Source of the DNA: Streptomyces cirratus
GTDB taxonomy: Bacteria > Actinomycetota > Actinomycetes > Streptomycetales > Streptomycetaceae
NCBI RefSeq assembly: GCF_014650775.1
Contig: NZ_BMVP01000004.1
Coordinates: forward strand, 248,001-312,000
Reading direction: 5' to 3'
DNA: 64,000 bases
This document shows, piece by piece, positions 53,201-62,098 of the stretch. The translations under genes and the position numbers were made by a program. The notes under the pieces were generated by a model that saw only the letters and a program-made list of their open reading frames with translations, was not told the DNA's origin and did no database searches. Position 1 is the first letter of the stretch. Each line of letters opens with the position of its first letter.

Positions 53201-56200
53201 AGTTCCACGGCCGCCGCGACAACCAGGTCAAGGTCCGGGGGCACCGGATCGAGCTGGGCGAGGTGGAGGCGGCCGTGCTGCGCCATCCGGACGTGGCGCG
53301 CGCCGTCGTGGCCGCCCACGGCGAGGGCGCCGACCAGGCGCTCGTGGCGTACGTGGTGTTCGAGCCGGGCGCTGCAGGTGACGCGGCGGCCGTGCTCGAC
53401 GCGGTGCGCGAGGTGCTCCCGGCCGCGCTGGTGCCCTCGGTGCTCGTCCCGCTCGACTCCCTTCCGTTGACGCCCAACGGCAAGGTCGACCGGCGGGCCC
53501 TGCCCGCGCCGGAGCCCGGCGCGGGCGGTGCGGCCCGCGCGTACCTGGCTCCGCGCACCGCGCTGGATCGCACGGTCACCGAGGTGTGGGAGGAGGTGCT
53601 CGGCGACGGCCCGGTGGGCCTGCGCGACCACTTCTTCGAACGCGGCGGCCACTCCCTGCGGGCGACGCGGGTCATCTCTCGGCTGCGGACCCTGCTGGGC
53701 TTGGAGATCCCCGTGCAGCTGCTGTTCCGCCACCCCGTCGCCGGGGACCTCGCGCGGGCCCTGGCCGGGCTGGGGGACAGCGGCGAGCGCGCGATCCCGG
53801 CGCCGGCGGCCGGGCCGGGACCGCTCTCGTTCGGGCAGCAGCGGCTGTGGCTCCTGGACCGGCTGCAGCCCGGCCGGCCCGACTACAACATGCCGGGCGC
53901 GATGCGGCTGAGCGGGACACTGGACACCGCCGCGGCCCTGGGCGCGCTGCGGGACGTCGTCGCCCGTCAGGAGGTGCTGCGCTCGCGGATCGACGCCGGC
54001 GGGGGCGGGGTGGAGGAAGCGCGCCTCGTCGTGGAGCCGGTGGAGGTGTTCTCGCCCGCCTTCACGGATCTGACGGTCGCCGGTGCGGCCGCCGACCGGG
54101 CCGCGGCCGAGGAGCGGGCACTCGAACTGGCCGCCGCCGACGCCGCGCTGCCCTTCGACCTGGCCGCCGCACCGCTGCTGCGGGCCCGCCTCGTCCGGGT
54201 CGCCGAGCGGGAGCACCTCCTGGTGATCGTCGCGCACCACATCGCCTTCGACGGCTGGTCGGTCGCGGTGTTCTGGCAGGAGTTCTTCGCCGCCTACCGT
54301 GCGCGGACCGAGGCCGGCGTCGAGCCGCTCGCGGAACTCGGAGTCTCCTACGGCGCGTTCGCAGCCTGGCAGCGGGAGCGGCTGACCGGCGACCTGCTGG
54401 CGCAGCAGCTCGGGTACTGGCGCGGGCGGCTGGCGGGACTGGCCCCGCTCGACCTGCCCACCGACCGGCCGCGGCCGTCCGTTCCCTCCGGGCGCGGCGA
54501 CCAGCTGTCCTTCACCGTGCCCGCCCCGCTCCTGGAGCGGCTGCGCACCCTGGGCCGTGAGCACGACGCCACCCTCTTCATGGTGCTGCTGGCTGGCTTC
54601 CAGGCACTGCTCGCCCGCTGGTCGGGCGCCCGGGACGTGGCGGTGGGCTCCCCCATCGCCGGCCGCGACCGCAGTGAACTGGAGCCGCTGATCGGCTTCT
54701 TCGTGAACAGTCTGGTCCTGCGCGGCGACCTGTCCGGGGATCCCGCGTTCGCGGCGCTGATCGGCCGGGCCCGGGAGACCTGCCTGGAGGCGTACGCCCA
54801 TCAGGACGTTCCCTTCGAGCGGCTGGTGGAGGAGCTCCACCCGCAGCGCGACCTCAGCCGCAACCCCCTCTTCCAGGTGATGCTGGTGTTGAACGAGGAG
54901 GCCGCCGCCCCGCCGGCGCTGCCGGGTCTGGCGGCCGAGCCCGTCGCCCTGGCGAGCGGCGCCTCGAAGTTCGACCTGTCCCTGTACTTCTCCGAGGAGA
55001 ACGGACAGCTGCACGGGGAGGCGGTGTTCGCCACCGACCTGTACGACCGGGAGACCATCGCCCGGATGACGGGCTCCCTGCTGGAACTGCTCGCGGCCGC
55101 GGCGGACGCACCGGACGCTCCGGTGGGCTCGCTGCCCCTGCTCGGCCCGGCCGAGGAGCAGCGGGTCCTGCACCGCTGGAACGGGACCGCCGAGGCGGGC
55201 GCGGACCGGCCGCTGCACGAACTCGTCGGGGAGCAGGCCGCGCGCACCCCCGGCGCGATCGCGGTCGACGACGGCCGGCGGAGCATGGACTACGCCGGGC
55301 TGTGGGCGGCCGGCGGGCGCCTCGCCCGGGAACTGGCCCTGCACGGGGTCGGCCCGGACACCGCCGTCGCGGTGTGCGTCGAGCGGTCGGCGCTGCTGCC
55401 GGTGGCGCTGCTGGGCGTACTGCGCTCGGGCGGGCTGTACGTGCCGGTGGACCCGCAGTACCCGGCCGACCGGGTCGAGTACATGCTGACCGACAGCGGG
55501 GCCCGGGTGCTCGTGGTCGCCGGCGACACCGCCCGGCTGCGGACGCCCGCCGGGGTGCGGGTCGTCGACCTGGAGGCGCTCCTCGCAGCCCCCGAAGGCG
55601 ACACCGACGACACCGGCGCCACCGGGGCTCCCGCGCCCGTCGCGCTCCGTGCGGAGCACCTCGCCTACGCCATCTACACCTCGGGCTCGACCGGCCGCCC
55701 CAAGGGGGTCATGGTGGCGCACCGTGCGCTGGCGAACTTCGCCCGGGACATGACGCGCCGACTCGCCCTCGCTGCCGGGGACACGGTGGCCGCGGTGACC
55801 ACCGCCTCGTTCGACATCGCCGTGCTGGAGCTGCTGGTGCCGCTCACCGCGGGCGCCACCGTGCGGGTCGTGGACCGTGAGACGGCACGAGACGGAGTCC
55901 TGCTGGCCCGGGAACTGGACGCGGCCGCCGTCACCGTGGTGCAGGCCACCCCGGCCACCTGGCACCAGCTGATGGAGTCGGGCTGGCGAGCCCCCGCGGT
56001 ACGGGCGCTGTGCGGTGGCGAAGCGCTGCCCGCGGCCCTCGCCGAGCGGATGCGTGCGGCCCTGGGCACCGTGTGGAACGTGTACGGGCCCACGGAGACG
56101 ACCGTCTGGTCCACGGCCCACGAGCTGTCCGGGCCCGCGGGCGAGGGCGCGGTGCCGATCGGTTCGGCGCTCGCCAACACCCGGCTGTACGTGCTGGACG

Positions 56201-57783
56201 AGCGGATGCGGCCGGTCCCGGTCGGCGTGTTCGGCGAACTGTTCATCGCGGGCGACGGGGTGGCCCGCGGCTACCACGGCCGGCCCGGACTGACCGCCGA
56301 CCGCTTCGTCCCGGACCCGTACACGCCGGGAGGCCGCCTGTACCGCACGGGGGACCTGGTGCGCCGGCTCCCGAACGGGGACCTGGAGTACCGGGGCCGG
56401 GCCGACGGCCAGGTCAAGGTGCGCGGCCACCGCATCGAGCTCGGCGAGATCGAAGCCGCGCTCGCCCGCCACCCGCAGGTGCTGGCGGCCGCCGTGGCCG
56501 TGCACGGCGAGGGCGTCGACGCGGTGCTCGCCGGGTACGTGACGTGGCGGGACGCCGAGGGCGACCTGCGGGCGCTGGGTGACTTCCTGCGCGAGGACCT
56601 GCCCGAGTACATGGTCCCGCGGGTGCTGAGCGCGCTGGAGCGGCTGCCGCTCACGCCCAACGGCAAGCTCGACCGGCGGGCGCTGCCCGCTCCGTCGGCC
56701 GCGGCGGCCCTGGAGGGCCGGCCCCCGCAGGTGGCGCCGCGCGACGCGGCGGAGCTGCGGATGGCACGGCTGTGGGAGGAGGTCCTCGGGGTAGCGCCGA
56801 TCGGCGTCCGCGACGACTTCTTCGACCTGGGCGGCCACTCCCTCAAGGCGTTCCGGCTGATGGGCGCCGTACAACGGGAGTTCGGGGTGGAGCTGCCGCT
56901 GAACCTGGTGTTCCGCCGCCGCACGGTGGAGCTGCTCTGCGAGGCGCTACCGGAGGCGGGCGCGGCTGCCGCCCGGCTGCTGGTCCCGCTCGCCGAGGGG
57001 GACCCGGCCCGGCCGCCGCTGATCCTGGTACACCCGCGCGGCGGTGACGTCGTCTGCTACCGGGACCTGGTGCGCGGCCTGGCCGGGGTCCCCGCTGGCG
57101 ACCGGCGGGTCCTGGGTCTGGAGTCCGTCGGCTACAACACCGCCGACGCACCGCTGGAACGGGTGGAGGAGATGGCCGAGCGCTACCTCGCCGCCGTCCG
57201 GGAGGAGGTGCCGAACGGCCCCTACCTGATCGCGGGCTGGTCCTTCGGCGGTACCGTCGCGTTCGAGATGGCGGTGCGTCTGGAAGCCGCCGGGGAGACG
57301 GTGGCCTTCCTCGGTCTCGTCGACACGGCCGCTCCCGGCCCCGTGCCGCGGGCCGACGCCACGGCCGGTGATCCGGACCTGTTCGCCTACGGGATCGCCG
57401 CCGGGCTCGATGCCGGCGAGGCGCGCGGGCTCGACGAGGACGGCCTCATCGACGCGCTGTTCCGGCGCGGACGCGAGGACGGCAGCCTTCCCCGCGGATC
57501 GGCCCCTGAGGCACTGCGGCGGCTGCTGCGGGTCGCGGAGGCCAACGGCGCCGCATCGGCGGCGTACCGCACCGAAGCCGTCCTGGACGCGGCCGTCCAC
57601 CTGTGGACTGTGGCCGAGGTGCACGGCGAACTCACCACCCCGCTGGTGGATCCGCAGCCCTGGCGGCTGCGCACCGGGGCAGCCCTGCACCACGCCGTGG
57701 TACCGGGCAACCACCACACCGTGATGGACCCCCCGCACGCCGCGGAGGTGGCTCGGGCCCTCGGCGGGTCCCTGCCCGCCTGA
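47242..57783 (+). CDS. Nonribosomal peptide synthetase, three modules with thioesterase: C-A-T-C-A-T-C-A-T-TE
   Basis: A 3513-residue synthetase. C domains show HHIATDG (~196), HHTVGDG (~1260) and HHIAFDG (~2332). A domains begin near 523, 1588 and 2658. T domains are DDFFQLGGHSL (~1054), DHFFERGGHSL (~2130) and DDFFDLGGHSL (~3191). The TE (~3255-3513) has GWSFGG (nucleophile Ser ~3332) and NHHTVMDPPH. Pocket residues I read: A3 D-A-Y-W-W-G-A-T-F (valine-like), A4 D-P-R-S-M-T-Q-N-T (unassigned, R and S in unusual places), A5 D-I-L-Q-L-G-V-V-W (glycine). It extends the chain from the first synthetase and releases or cyclises the peptide. Confidence 0.96.
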
Positions 57784-57826
57784 CACGAATCAGTACCCCC
57801 GACACGACAACCAAGGAGAGACAGCC

Positions 57827-58027
57827 ATGAACGACTCGACGACCCAGCAGTTCCTCGTGGTGGCCAACGACGAGGAGCAGTACTCCCTCTGGGACGCGGA
57901 CCGGCCCGTTCCGCTCGGCTGGCACGGCCAGGGCTTCCAGGGCACCAAGGACGAGTGCCTGGCGCACATCGACCGCGTGTGGACCGACATGCGCCCGCGC
58001 AGCGTCCGCCTGGCCGCGGCCGGCTGA
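57827..58027 (+). CDS. MbtH-like protein
   Basis: A 66-residue accessory protein. NDEEQYSLWDADRPVPLGW, ECLAHIDRVWTDMRP and the flanking Trp residues are the MbtH signature. MbtH proteins bind A domains and are needed for their folding or activity, so this one should serve the two synthetases upstream. It starts 43 bp after the TE gene with AAGGAGAG at good spacing, and is clearly in the same operon. Confidence 0.96.
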   Translation: MNDSTTQQFLVVANDEEQYSLWDADRPVPLGWHGQGFQGTKDECLAHIDRVWTDMRPRSVRLAAAG

Positions 58028-58053
58028 CCGCCCCCATCCGCCGTCCCACTGAT

Positions 58054-58101
58054 CACCGCGGCGCCCGGCGGCCTCCCCCAGGGGGCCCGGGCGCCGCGGT
58101 G
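58054..58101 (+). terminator. 15-bp hairpin between MbtH-like and MFS genes
   Basis: Perfect 15-bp arms (58054-58068 and 58087-58101) flank an 18-nt loop that can form a further C/G stem. It may end most transcripts of the NRPS-mbtH operon before the exporter gene or reduce exporter expression. Confidence 0.7.
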
Positions 58102-58127
58102 CGCCAAGGAAGGACCGAAGAACCGTC

Positions 58128-59447
58128 ATGGATCCACACACGCCACCCGAGCAGCCGCGGCGGCTGCTGCCCCTGTTCACCCTGGTGGCCGTCTCCGGCA
58201 TCTCCTCCCTCGGCATCGCGATGACCCTGATCGCCGTGCCCTGGTTCGTCCTCCACGACACCGGCAGCGGCGCACGCACCGGCCTGGTGGCCGCGGCGGA
58301 GATGCTGGGGCTGCTGGGCTCGGCCGTGCTCGCCGGCCCGGTCGTCGACCGGCTGCCCGCGCGGGCCGTCAGTACCGGCGCCGACGTGCTGAGCGCCGCG
58401 GCCCTGGCCCTGGTTCCCCTGCTGCACTCCCGGGGCGCGCTGCCGCTTCCCGTCCTGGTCTGCCTGGTGTTCCTCGTGGGCGCGGCGCGCGGCCCCGCCG
58501 ACACCGCGAAGCAACTCCTGCTGACCGGGGCGATGGAAGGCGCCCGGGTCACGGCGGAGCGGGCGACCAGCGCGGTCGAGGGGGCCCGCCGGATCGGCAT
58601 GATGACCGGCGCCCCGCTGGCGGGGCTGCTCATCGCCACCGCCGGCCCGGTACGGACCCTGTGCGCGGACGTGGCGGCCATGCTGCTGTGCGGCCTGCTG
58701 GTGGCCCTGCTGGTCCCGGCCGCGGGCGCCACCGGCAGCGGGGGCCCGGCCGTGGCCTCGTACGTACGGGACCTGCGCACGGGCTGGAGGCAGTTGCGCG
58801 GCGACCGGCTGCTGCGGGCCATGACCACCGTCCTGCTGGTGACCAACGCGCTCGACGGAGCACTGAACGGGGTGCTCTACCCGGCGTACGGCACGCACGT
58901 GCTGCACAGCAGTTCCCTGTTCGGAGCGATGGTCACGGCGATCGGGGCCGGGGCGCTGCTCGGCGCCGCCCTGTTCGGCTGGATCGGCCACCGGGTCCCG
59001 CGCCGGGCCCTGTTCGTGGCGGCTTTCGTGCTCGTGGGGGCGGTGCGGTGCGCCGCCTTGGCCGCCGAGCCGGCGCCGGCGGTGCTGCTGGCGCTGCTGG
59101 CCCTCTCCGGGACCGGGTCGGGGGTGGTCGGGCCGCTGATGATGTCGGTGGCGTACCAGCGGGTGCCGCAGGACGTGCGCGGGCGCGTCTTCGGGCTGCT
59201 CGTGGCCTGCGCCCTGGCGGCCACTCCGCTCGGGATGCTCGGTGCGGGAGTGCTGCTGGACCGCTGGGGGCTGACCTGGTCGCTGGTGGCCACCGGGGCC
59301 GTTTACCTGGGCGTCACGCTGGCGCCGCTGGTGCTACGGGTGTGGCGCCAACTGGACATACCGGTTCCGGCCACGCCCGAACGGGATCGCGCCGGTGCTC
59401 CCGTCGGGGGTGTGGTTGCGGCACCGGTCCCGGTATCGAGCCACTGA
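58128..59447 (+). CDS. MFS exporter of the NRPS cluster
   Basis: A 439-residue major-facilitator protein with about 12 helices. LFTLVAVSGISSLGIAMTLIAVPWFVLHDT, LAGPVVDRLPARAVS, and the central loop followed by VTAIGAGALLGAALFGW are typical of the MFS_3/enterobactin-exporter-like (DHA3) group, members of which export peptides, siderophores or macrolides. As it follows the NRPS and MbtH genes, it is the best candidate to export or give resistance to the peptide. The second exporter at 62092 belongs to the same group. Confidence 0.9.
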   Translation: MDPHTPPEQPRRLLPLFTLVAVSGISSLGIAMTLIAVPWFVLHDTGSGARTGLVAAAEMLGLLGSAVLAGPVVDRLPARAVSTGADVLSAAALALVPLLHSRGALPLPVLVCLVFLVGAARGPADTAKQLLLTGAMEGARVTAERATSAVEGARRIGMMTGAPLAGLLIATAGPVRTLCADVAAMLLCGLLVALLVPAAGATGSGGPAVASYVRDLRTGWRQLRGDRLLRAMTTVLLVTNALDGALNGVLYPAYGTHVLHSSSLFGAMVTAIGAGALLGAALFGWIGHRVPRRALFVAAFVLVGAVRCAALAAEPAPAVLLALLALSGTGSGVVGPLMMSVAYQRVPQDVRGRVFGLLVACALAATPLGMLGAGVLLDRWGLTWSLVATGAVYLGVTLAPLVLRVWRQLDIPVPATPERDRAGAPVGGVVAAPVPVSSH

Positions 59448-59492
59448 GTGGTTCATACGATTTCGGGGTGGTTTGCCGCCCCTCACCTTAAC

Positions 59493-59509
59493 GCCAGGCA
59501 GCTTGATGA
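59493..59509 (+). promoter_or_regulatory. Shared motif GCCAGGCAnnTTGnTGA, copy 1
   Basis: GCCAGGCAGCTTGATGA lies 125-141 bp before the small-peptide gene. A close match occurs at 61754-61770 in the LuxR/HTH divergent spacer, again 110-126 bp before a gene start. It could be a common regulator site in this cluster. Confidence 0.35.
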
Positions 59510-59633
59510 ACGCTCGGGTGGCACTCCACGGGTACTCGCGGACGGCAGAGTTGCTTTCGCAGGACAACGACCGGCGCGGTTCCCCCACGAGGCGGACCGC
59601 GTCACCACCAGACCACCTTCCTGGGGGGAACCC

Positions 59634-59843
59634 ATGCTGAAGCGCTACCTTCTCGCCGTGTCCGTCACGGTCGCCGCCCTGCTGGTGCCGGCCGGCGCCG
59701 CCTCGGCCGACACCGGCCCGGACGCCCCGGCCGCCACGGCGGAGGTCCACAACCCCGCCCCGCACCCCGTGATCGTACGGAGCACCACCAACTCGGGTAC
59801 GGAACGGGGCAAGAACCCCACCGACAGCTCCTGGGGCGGCTGA
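59634..59843 (+). CDS. Small secreted peptide precursor (signal peptide, ~43-residue mature part)
   Basis: A 69-residue protein. MLKRYLLAVSVTVAALLVPAGAASA is a classical signal peptide with an AXA cleavage site. The mature part lacks Cys, is Pro/Thr/Asn-rich and ends GKNPTDSSWGG. No family recognised. GGGGGGAA lies upstream of the ATG. A strong hairpin follows. It lies in the NRPS region but no modification enzyme for ribosomal peptides is nearby, so it is not obviously a RiPP. Confidence 0.7.
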   Translation: MLKRYLLAVSVTVAALLVPAGAASADTGPDAPAATAEVHNPAPHPVIVRSTTNSGTERGKNPTDSSWGG

Positions 59844-59878
59844 CACCCGCACGCACCCGTCCGACCAGCGGGTGCAGG

Positions 59879-59925
59879 ACGTACAGGGAGGGGCCGCCTC
59901 GTCGAGGCGGCCCCTCCCTGTACGT
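59879..59925. terminator. Bidirectional terminator with 23-bp perfect stem
   Basis: Two 23-bp arms (59879-59901 and 59903-59925) are fully complementary, separated by a single nominal base. It lies between the convergent small-peptide and cupin genes and is the strongest hairpin noticed in the window. Confidence 0.92.
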
Positions 59926-59928
59926 TCC

Positions 59929-60468
59929 TCAGCCCGTCGGGGCGCGTAGACGGGTCACGGCGTAGCGGGCGCCCGCGGTGAACTCGGCCCTGCGCGACCA
60001 GTGCGCCGGGACGTACAACACCTCGCCGGGTCGCAGGCGGCACGCGAACGACGAGGGGCCCGGCTCGGCGGCCGCCGCGGTGCGCGTTCGGGACAGCCGC
60101 CAGGTTCCGGCGCCGGCGATCTGGTGGACCAGCAGGTGGTCGCCGCTGCCGGCGCCGGGCCGGGCCGCCCGGGCGGGGCCCTCGCCGTCGTCGGCGGTGT
60201 CCACGGCGACGGTGCGGGCCGCGAGCCCGGTCAGGCAGCCCAGCTGTACCGTCAGCAGGCCCAGTTGGGCGTTGATCAGCTCCGGATCGCAGGCCCCGGG
60301 CCCTTCGACGAGGGCGGGATGGTCGTACTCGGGCCACAGGATGCCGGGGGCGCGTCCGAGGTGGACCGACAGGAAGTAGCCCAGTTCGCGCAAGTGCAGC
60401 GCCGCCGGTTCCTCCTCGGGGCGGCGCCCCCGCCAGCACCCCGTGGATCCGTCGTCCGGCATGTCCAT
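59929..60468 (-). CDS. Cupin/JmjC-like protein lacking the usual iron ligands
   Basis: A 179-residue protein. The C-terminal half (LLVHQIAGAGTWRL, then FACRLRPGEVLYVPAHWSRRAEF, GARYAVTRL) has the beta-strand pattern of JmjC/cupin_8 oxygenases. The HxD iron ligands that should precede the QIAG strand are absent (GSGD), and the distal His is replaced in HWSRRAEF. It thus may be a non-catalytic cupin or a diverged member. ATG 60468 follows AAGGGGCGGGG. The role in the peptide pathway is unknown. Confidence 0.6.
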   Translation of the reverse strand: MDMPDDGSTGCWRGRRPEEEPAALHLRELGYFLSVHLGRAPGILWPEYDHPALVEGPGACDPELINAQLGLLTVQLGCLTGLAARTVAVDTADDGEGPARAARPGAGSGDHLLVHQIAGAGTWRLSRTRTAAAAEPGPSSFACRLRPGEVLYVPAHWSRRAEFTAGARYAVTRLRAPTG

Positions 60469-60659
60469 GTGCCCCGCCCCTTTTGACTCGCGCCGATCGG
60501 CCGCTGTTCGGCGACGGCCGCCTCCCGGCACGGGCGCGCGGGCGACGGACCGTCAGCTCACGGCTCTCATCGGGGAAGCATCCGCCACGGGTCGGCGCGG
60601 ACACCAGACACGTGAGCCCGGTACCGGATTCACGCGACAAGGGGCCTGCCGCCGGGGGT

Positions 60660-61730
60660 TCACTCCTCGGGCACGCCGGTGTCGGTGAGGCCGGGGCCGG
60701 CTTCGGCGGCGGCGAGACCCGGATCGGCGCCGAGCAGTCCGCGCATGGCCGCCGCGACACCCGCCTGGAACCGGCTGCCGGCGCCCAGCTCCTCCATGAT
60801 GTCCGCGATGTGACGGCGCGCCGTACGCAGGGACATGCCCAGCCGACGGGCGATGGCCTCGTCCTTGAGCCCCGCGCCGAGGAGTTTGATGATCGTCTCG
60901 TGGATCTCGCGCGCCACCTCCTCCAGCCCCTGTCCGGCGGCGTTGGAGAAGGGTGTCGCCAGGTCCCAGGTCTGCTCGAAGATGGAGCAGAGGTAGGCCA
61001 CGGTGGAGGGCTCGCGAATGACCACCGCCCCCCAACTGCCGTCCTGTGCCGGGATGAAGGCCAGTTCGCGGTCGAAGACGATCAGGCGGCCGAACAGCTC
61101 GTGCGCGGTGCGGTACTCCGCACCGAGGGCCGAGGCCGCGGCGACGTAGGCCTGGCTGGGTCCGTTGAACCGCGCGGTGTGGTGGTAGAGGCTGCGGATC
61201 GATATGCCGCGTTTGAGCATGGCCTCATCACGGCGCAGCGCCTCCTGCATGGCCTCCGGCACCCGGCTGCCGCCGCCCGGCTGCGAGGTCAGCATCTCCC
61301 GGACACAGGCGTCCGAGGCCCGGTTGAGGGCGCCGCGCACGTCCTGGAGGTTCTCCAGGACCTCCAGGGACTCGCCCGCGGAGCGGCGTTGGAGGTAGTG
61401 CGGTTCGAAGCGGCCGAGTTCCGCCCGGATCCCGCTGATCATCCGCTCGCGCTCGCGGATCTGCACCTCCAGCGGGGCGACGAGCTGGGAGGCGGCGGTG
61501 TCGGGCGCCACGGCGAAGGCCACCGAGGTGTCGTCGGGGCCCACGTGCAGCAGGTGCGCCCGGCGCAGCCGTTGCGTACTGCGCCGCACCTCCTCCGGAT
61601 CGCGGCCGGTCGCGGAGGCGACGGCGTCCACTTCGAGGCTCCGGTGTTCGAGCACCCATCCGTAGACGTCCAGGTCGGCGTCCTCCAGATCAGGCACCAG
61701 GTCGGAATCCACTCTTGCCCCATTTTGCAC
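60660..61730 (-). CDS. LuxR-type transcriptional regulator with TrmB-like N-terminus
   Basis: A 356-residue regulator. Residues ~15-75 (LDVYGWVLEHRSLEVDAVASATGRDPEEVRRSTQRLRRAHLL) are a TrmB-like winged helix. A long helix (~90-135) and a sensor-like region follow, and residues ~275-335 carry a LuxR C-terminal helix-turn-helix (IIKLLGAGLKDEAIARRLGMSLRTARRHIADIMEELGA). Proteins of this build occur in many actinobacterial secondary-metabolite loci. It is divergent from the HTH-only gene at 61880. Confidence 0.88.
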   Translation of the reverse strand: MQNGARVDSDLVPDLEDADLDVYGWVLEHRSLEVDAVASATGRDPEEVRRSTQRLRRAHLLHVGPDDTSVAFAVAPDTAASQLVAPLEVQIRERERMISGIRAELGRFEPHYLQRRSAGESLEVLENLQDVRGALNRASDACVREMLTSQPGGGSRVPEAMQEALRRDEAMLKRGISIRSLYHHTARFNGPSQAYVAAASALGAEYRTAHELFGRLIVFDRELAFIPAQDGSWGAVVIREPSTVAYLCSIFEQTWDLATPFSNAAGQGLEEVAREIHETIIKLLGAGLKDEAIARRLGMSLRTARRHIADIMEELGAGSRFQAGVAAAMRGLLGADPGLAAAEAGPGLTDTGVPEE

Positions 61731-61753
61731 TTTTTACCCCGGGTCGCTTTGCT

Positions 61754-61770
61754 GCCAGGCATGTTGGTGA
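61754..61770 (+). promoter_or_regulatory. Shared motif GCCAGGCAnnTTGnTGA, copy 2
   Basis: GCCAGGCATGTTGGTGA lies between the divergent LuxR genes and matches the copy at 59493-59509 in 14 of 17 positions. Autoregulation by one of these LuxR proteins is one possible reading. Confidence 0.35.
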
Positions 61771-61879
61771 GGTGCCCGTCCCCTGGCCCCAGGATAGACA
61801 AGACGAAAGTCTGTTCCTACGGAACACGGCGGCGCCGACGCCCCGTCACCACGCATCCGGACAACCCGAGGAGAACCCC

Positions 61880-62098
61880 GTGCACGACACCGCTGTGAAC
61901 ACCGCCGCCCTCACCCCGCGCGAGCGGGAGGTCCTCGCCCACCTCGCGCAGGGCGACACGTACCGGATCATCGCCCGCCGGATGGGGCTCAGCCCGCACA
62001 CCGTCGACACCTACCTCCGCCGGCTGCGCAGCAAGACCGGGGCCGTCAACCGCACCCAGCTCACCCACCTCGCGTTCCAGCTCGGCTACGGCTACTGA
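61880..62098 (+). CDS. Stand-alone LuxR-type HTH protein (72 residues)
   Basis: This short protein consists only of a LuxR/GerE DNA-binding domain (LTPREREVLAHLAQGDTYRIIARRMGLSPHTVDTYLRRLRSKTG, then NRTQLTHLAFQLGYGY). GTG 61880 follows GAGGAGAA at close to optimal spacing, so it is a complete gene rather than a fragment. GerE-like HTH-only proteins can be activators by themselves. Its stop overlaps that of the convergent MFS gene by 7 bp. Confidence 0.85.
   Translation: MHDTAVNTAALTPREREVLAHLAQGDTYRIIARRMGLSPHTVDTYLRRLRSKTGAVNRTQLTHLAFQLGYGY

Noticed and set aside
49102..56874. About 2590-codon open frame on the minus strand opposite the second NRPS gene
   Set aside because: This is a GC-bias shadow: the translation is Gly/Arg/Gln/His-rich, without domains, and mirrors the A/C/T repeats of the real gene.
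59634..60468. Secreted peptide plus cupin read as a RiPP precursor and tailoring enzyme
   Set aside because: The peptide has a classical signal peptide, no Cys and no leader/core motif, the cupin lacks its metal ligands, and the two genes are convergent with a strong terminator between them.
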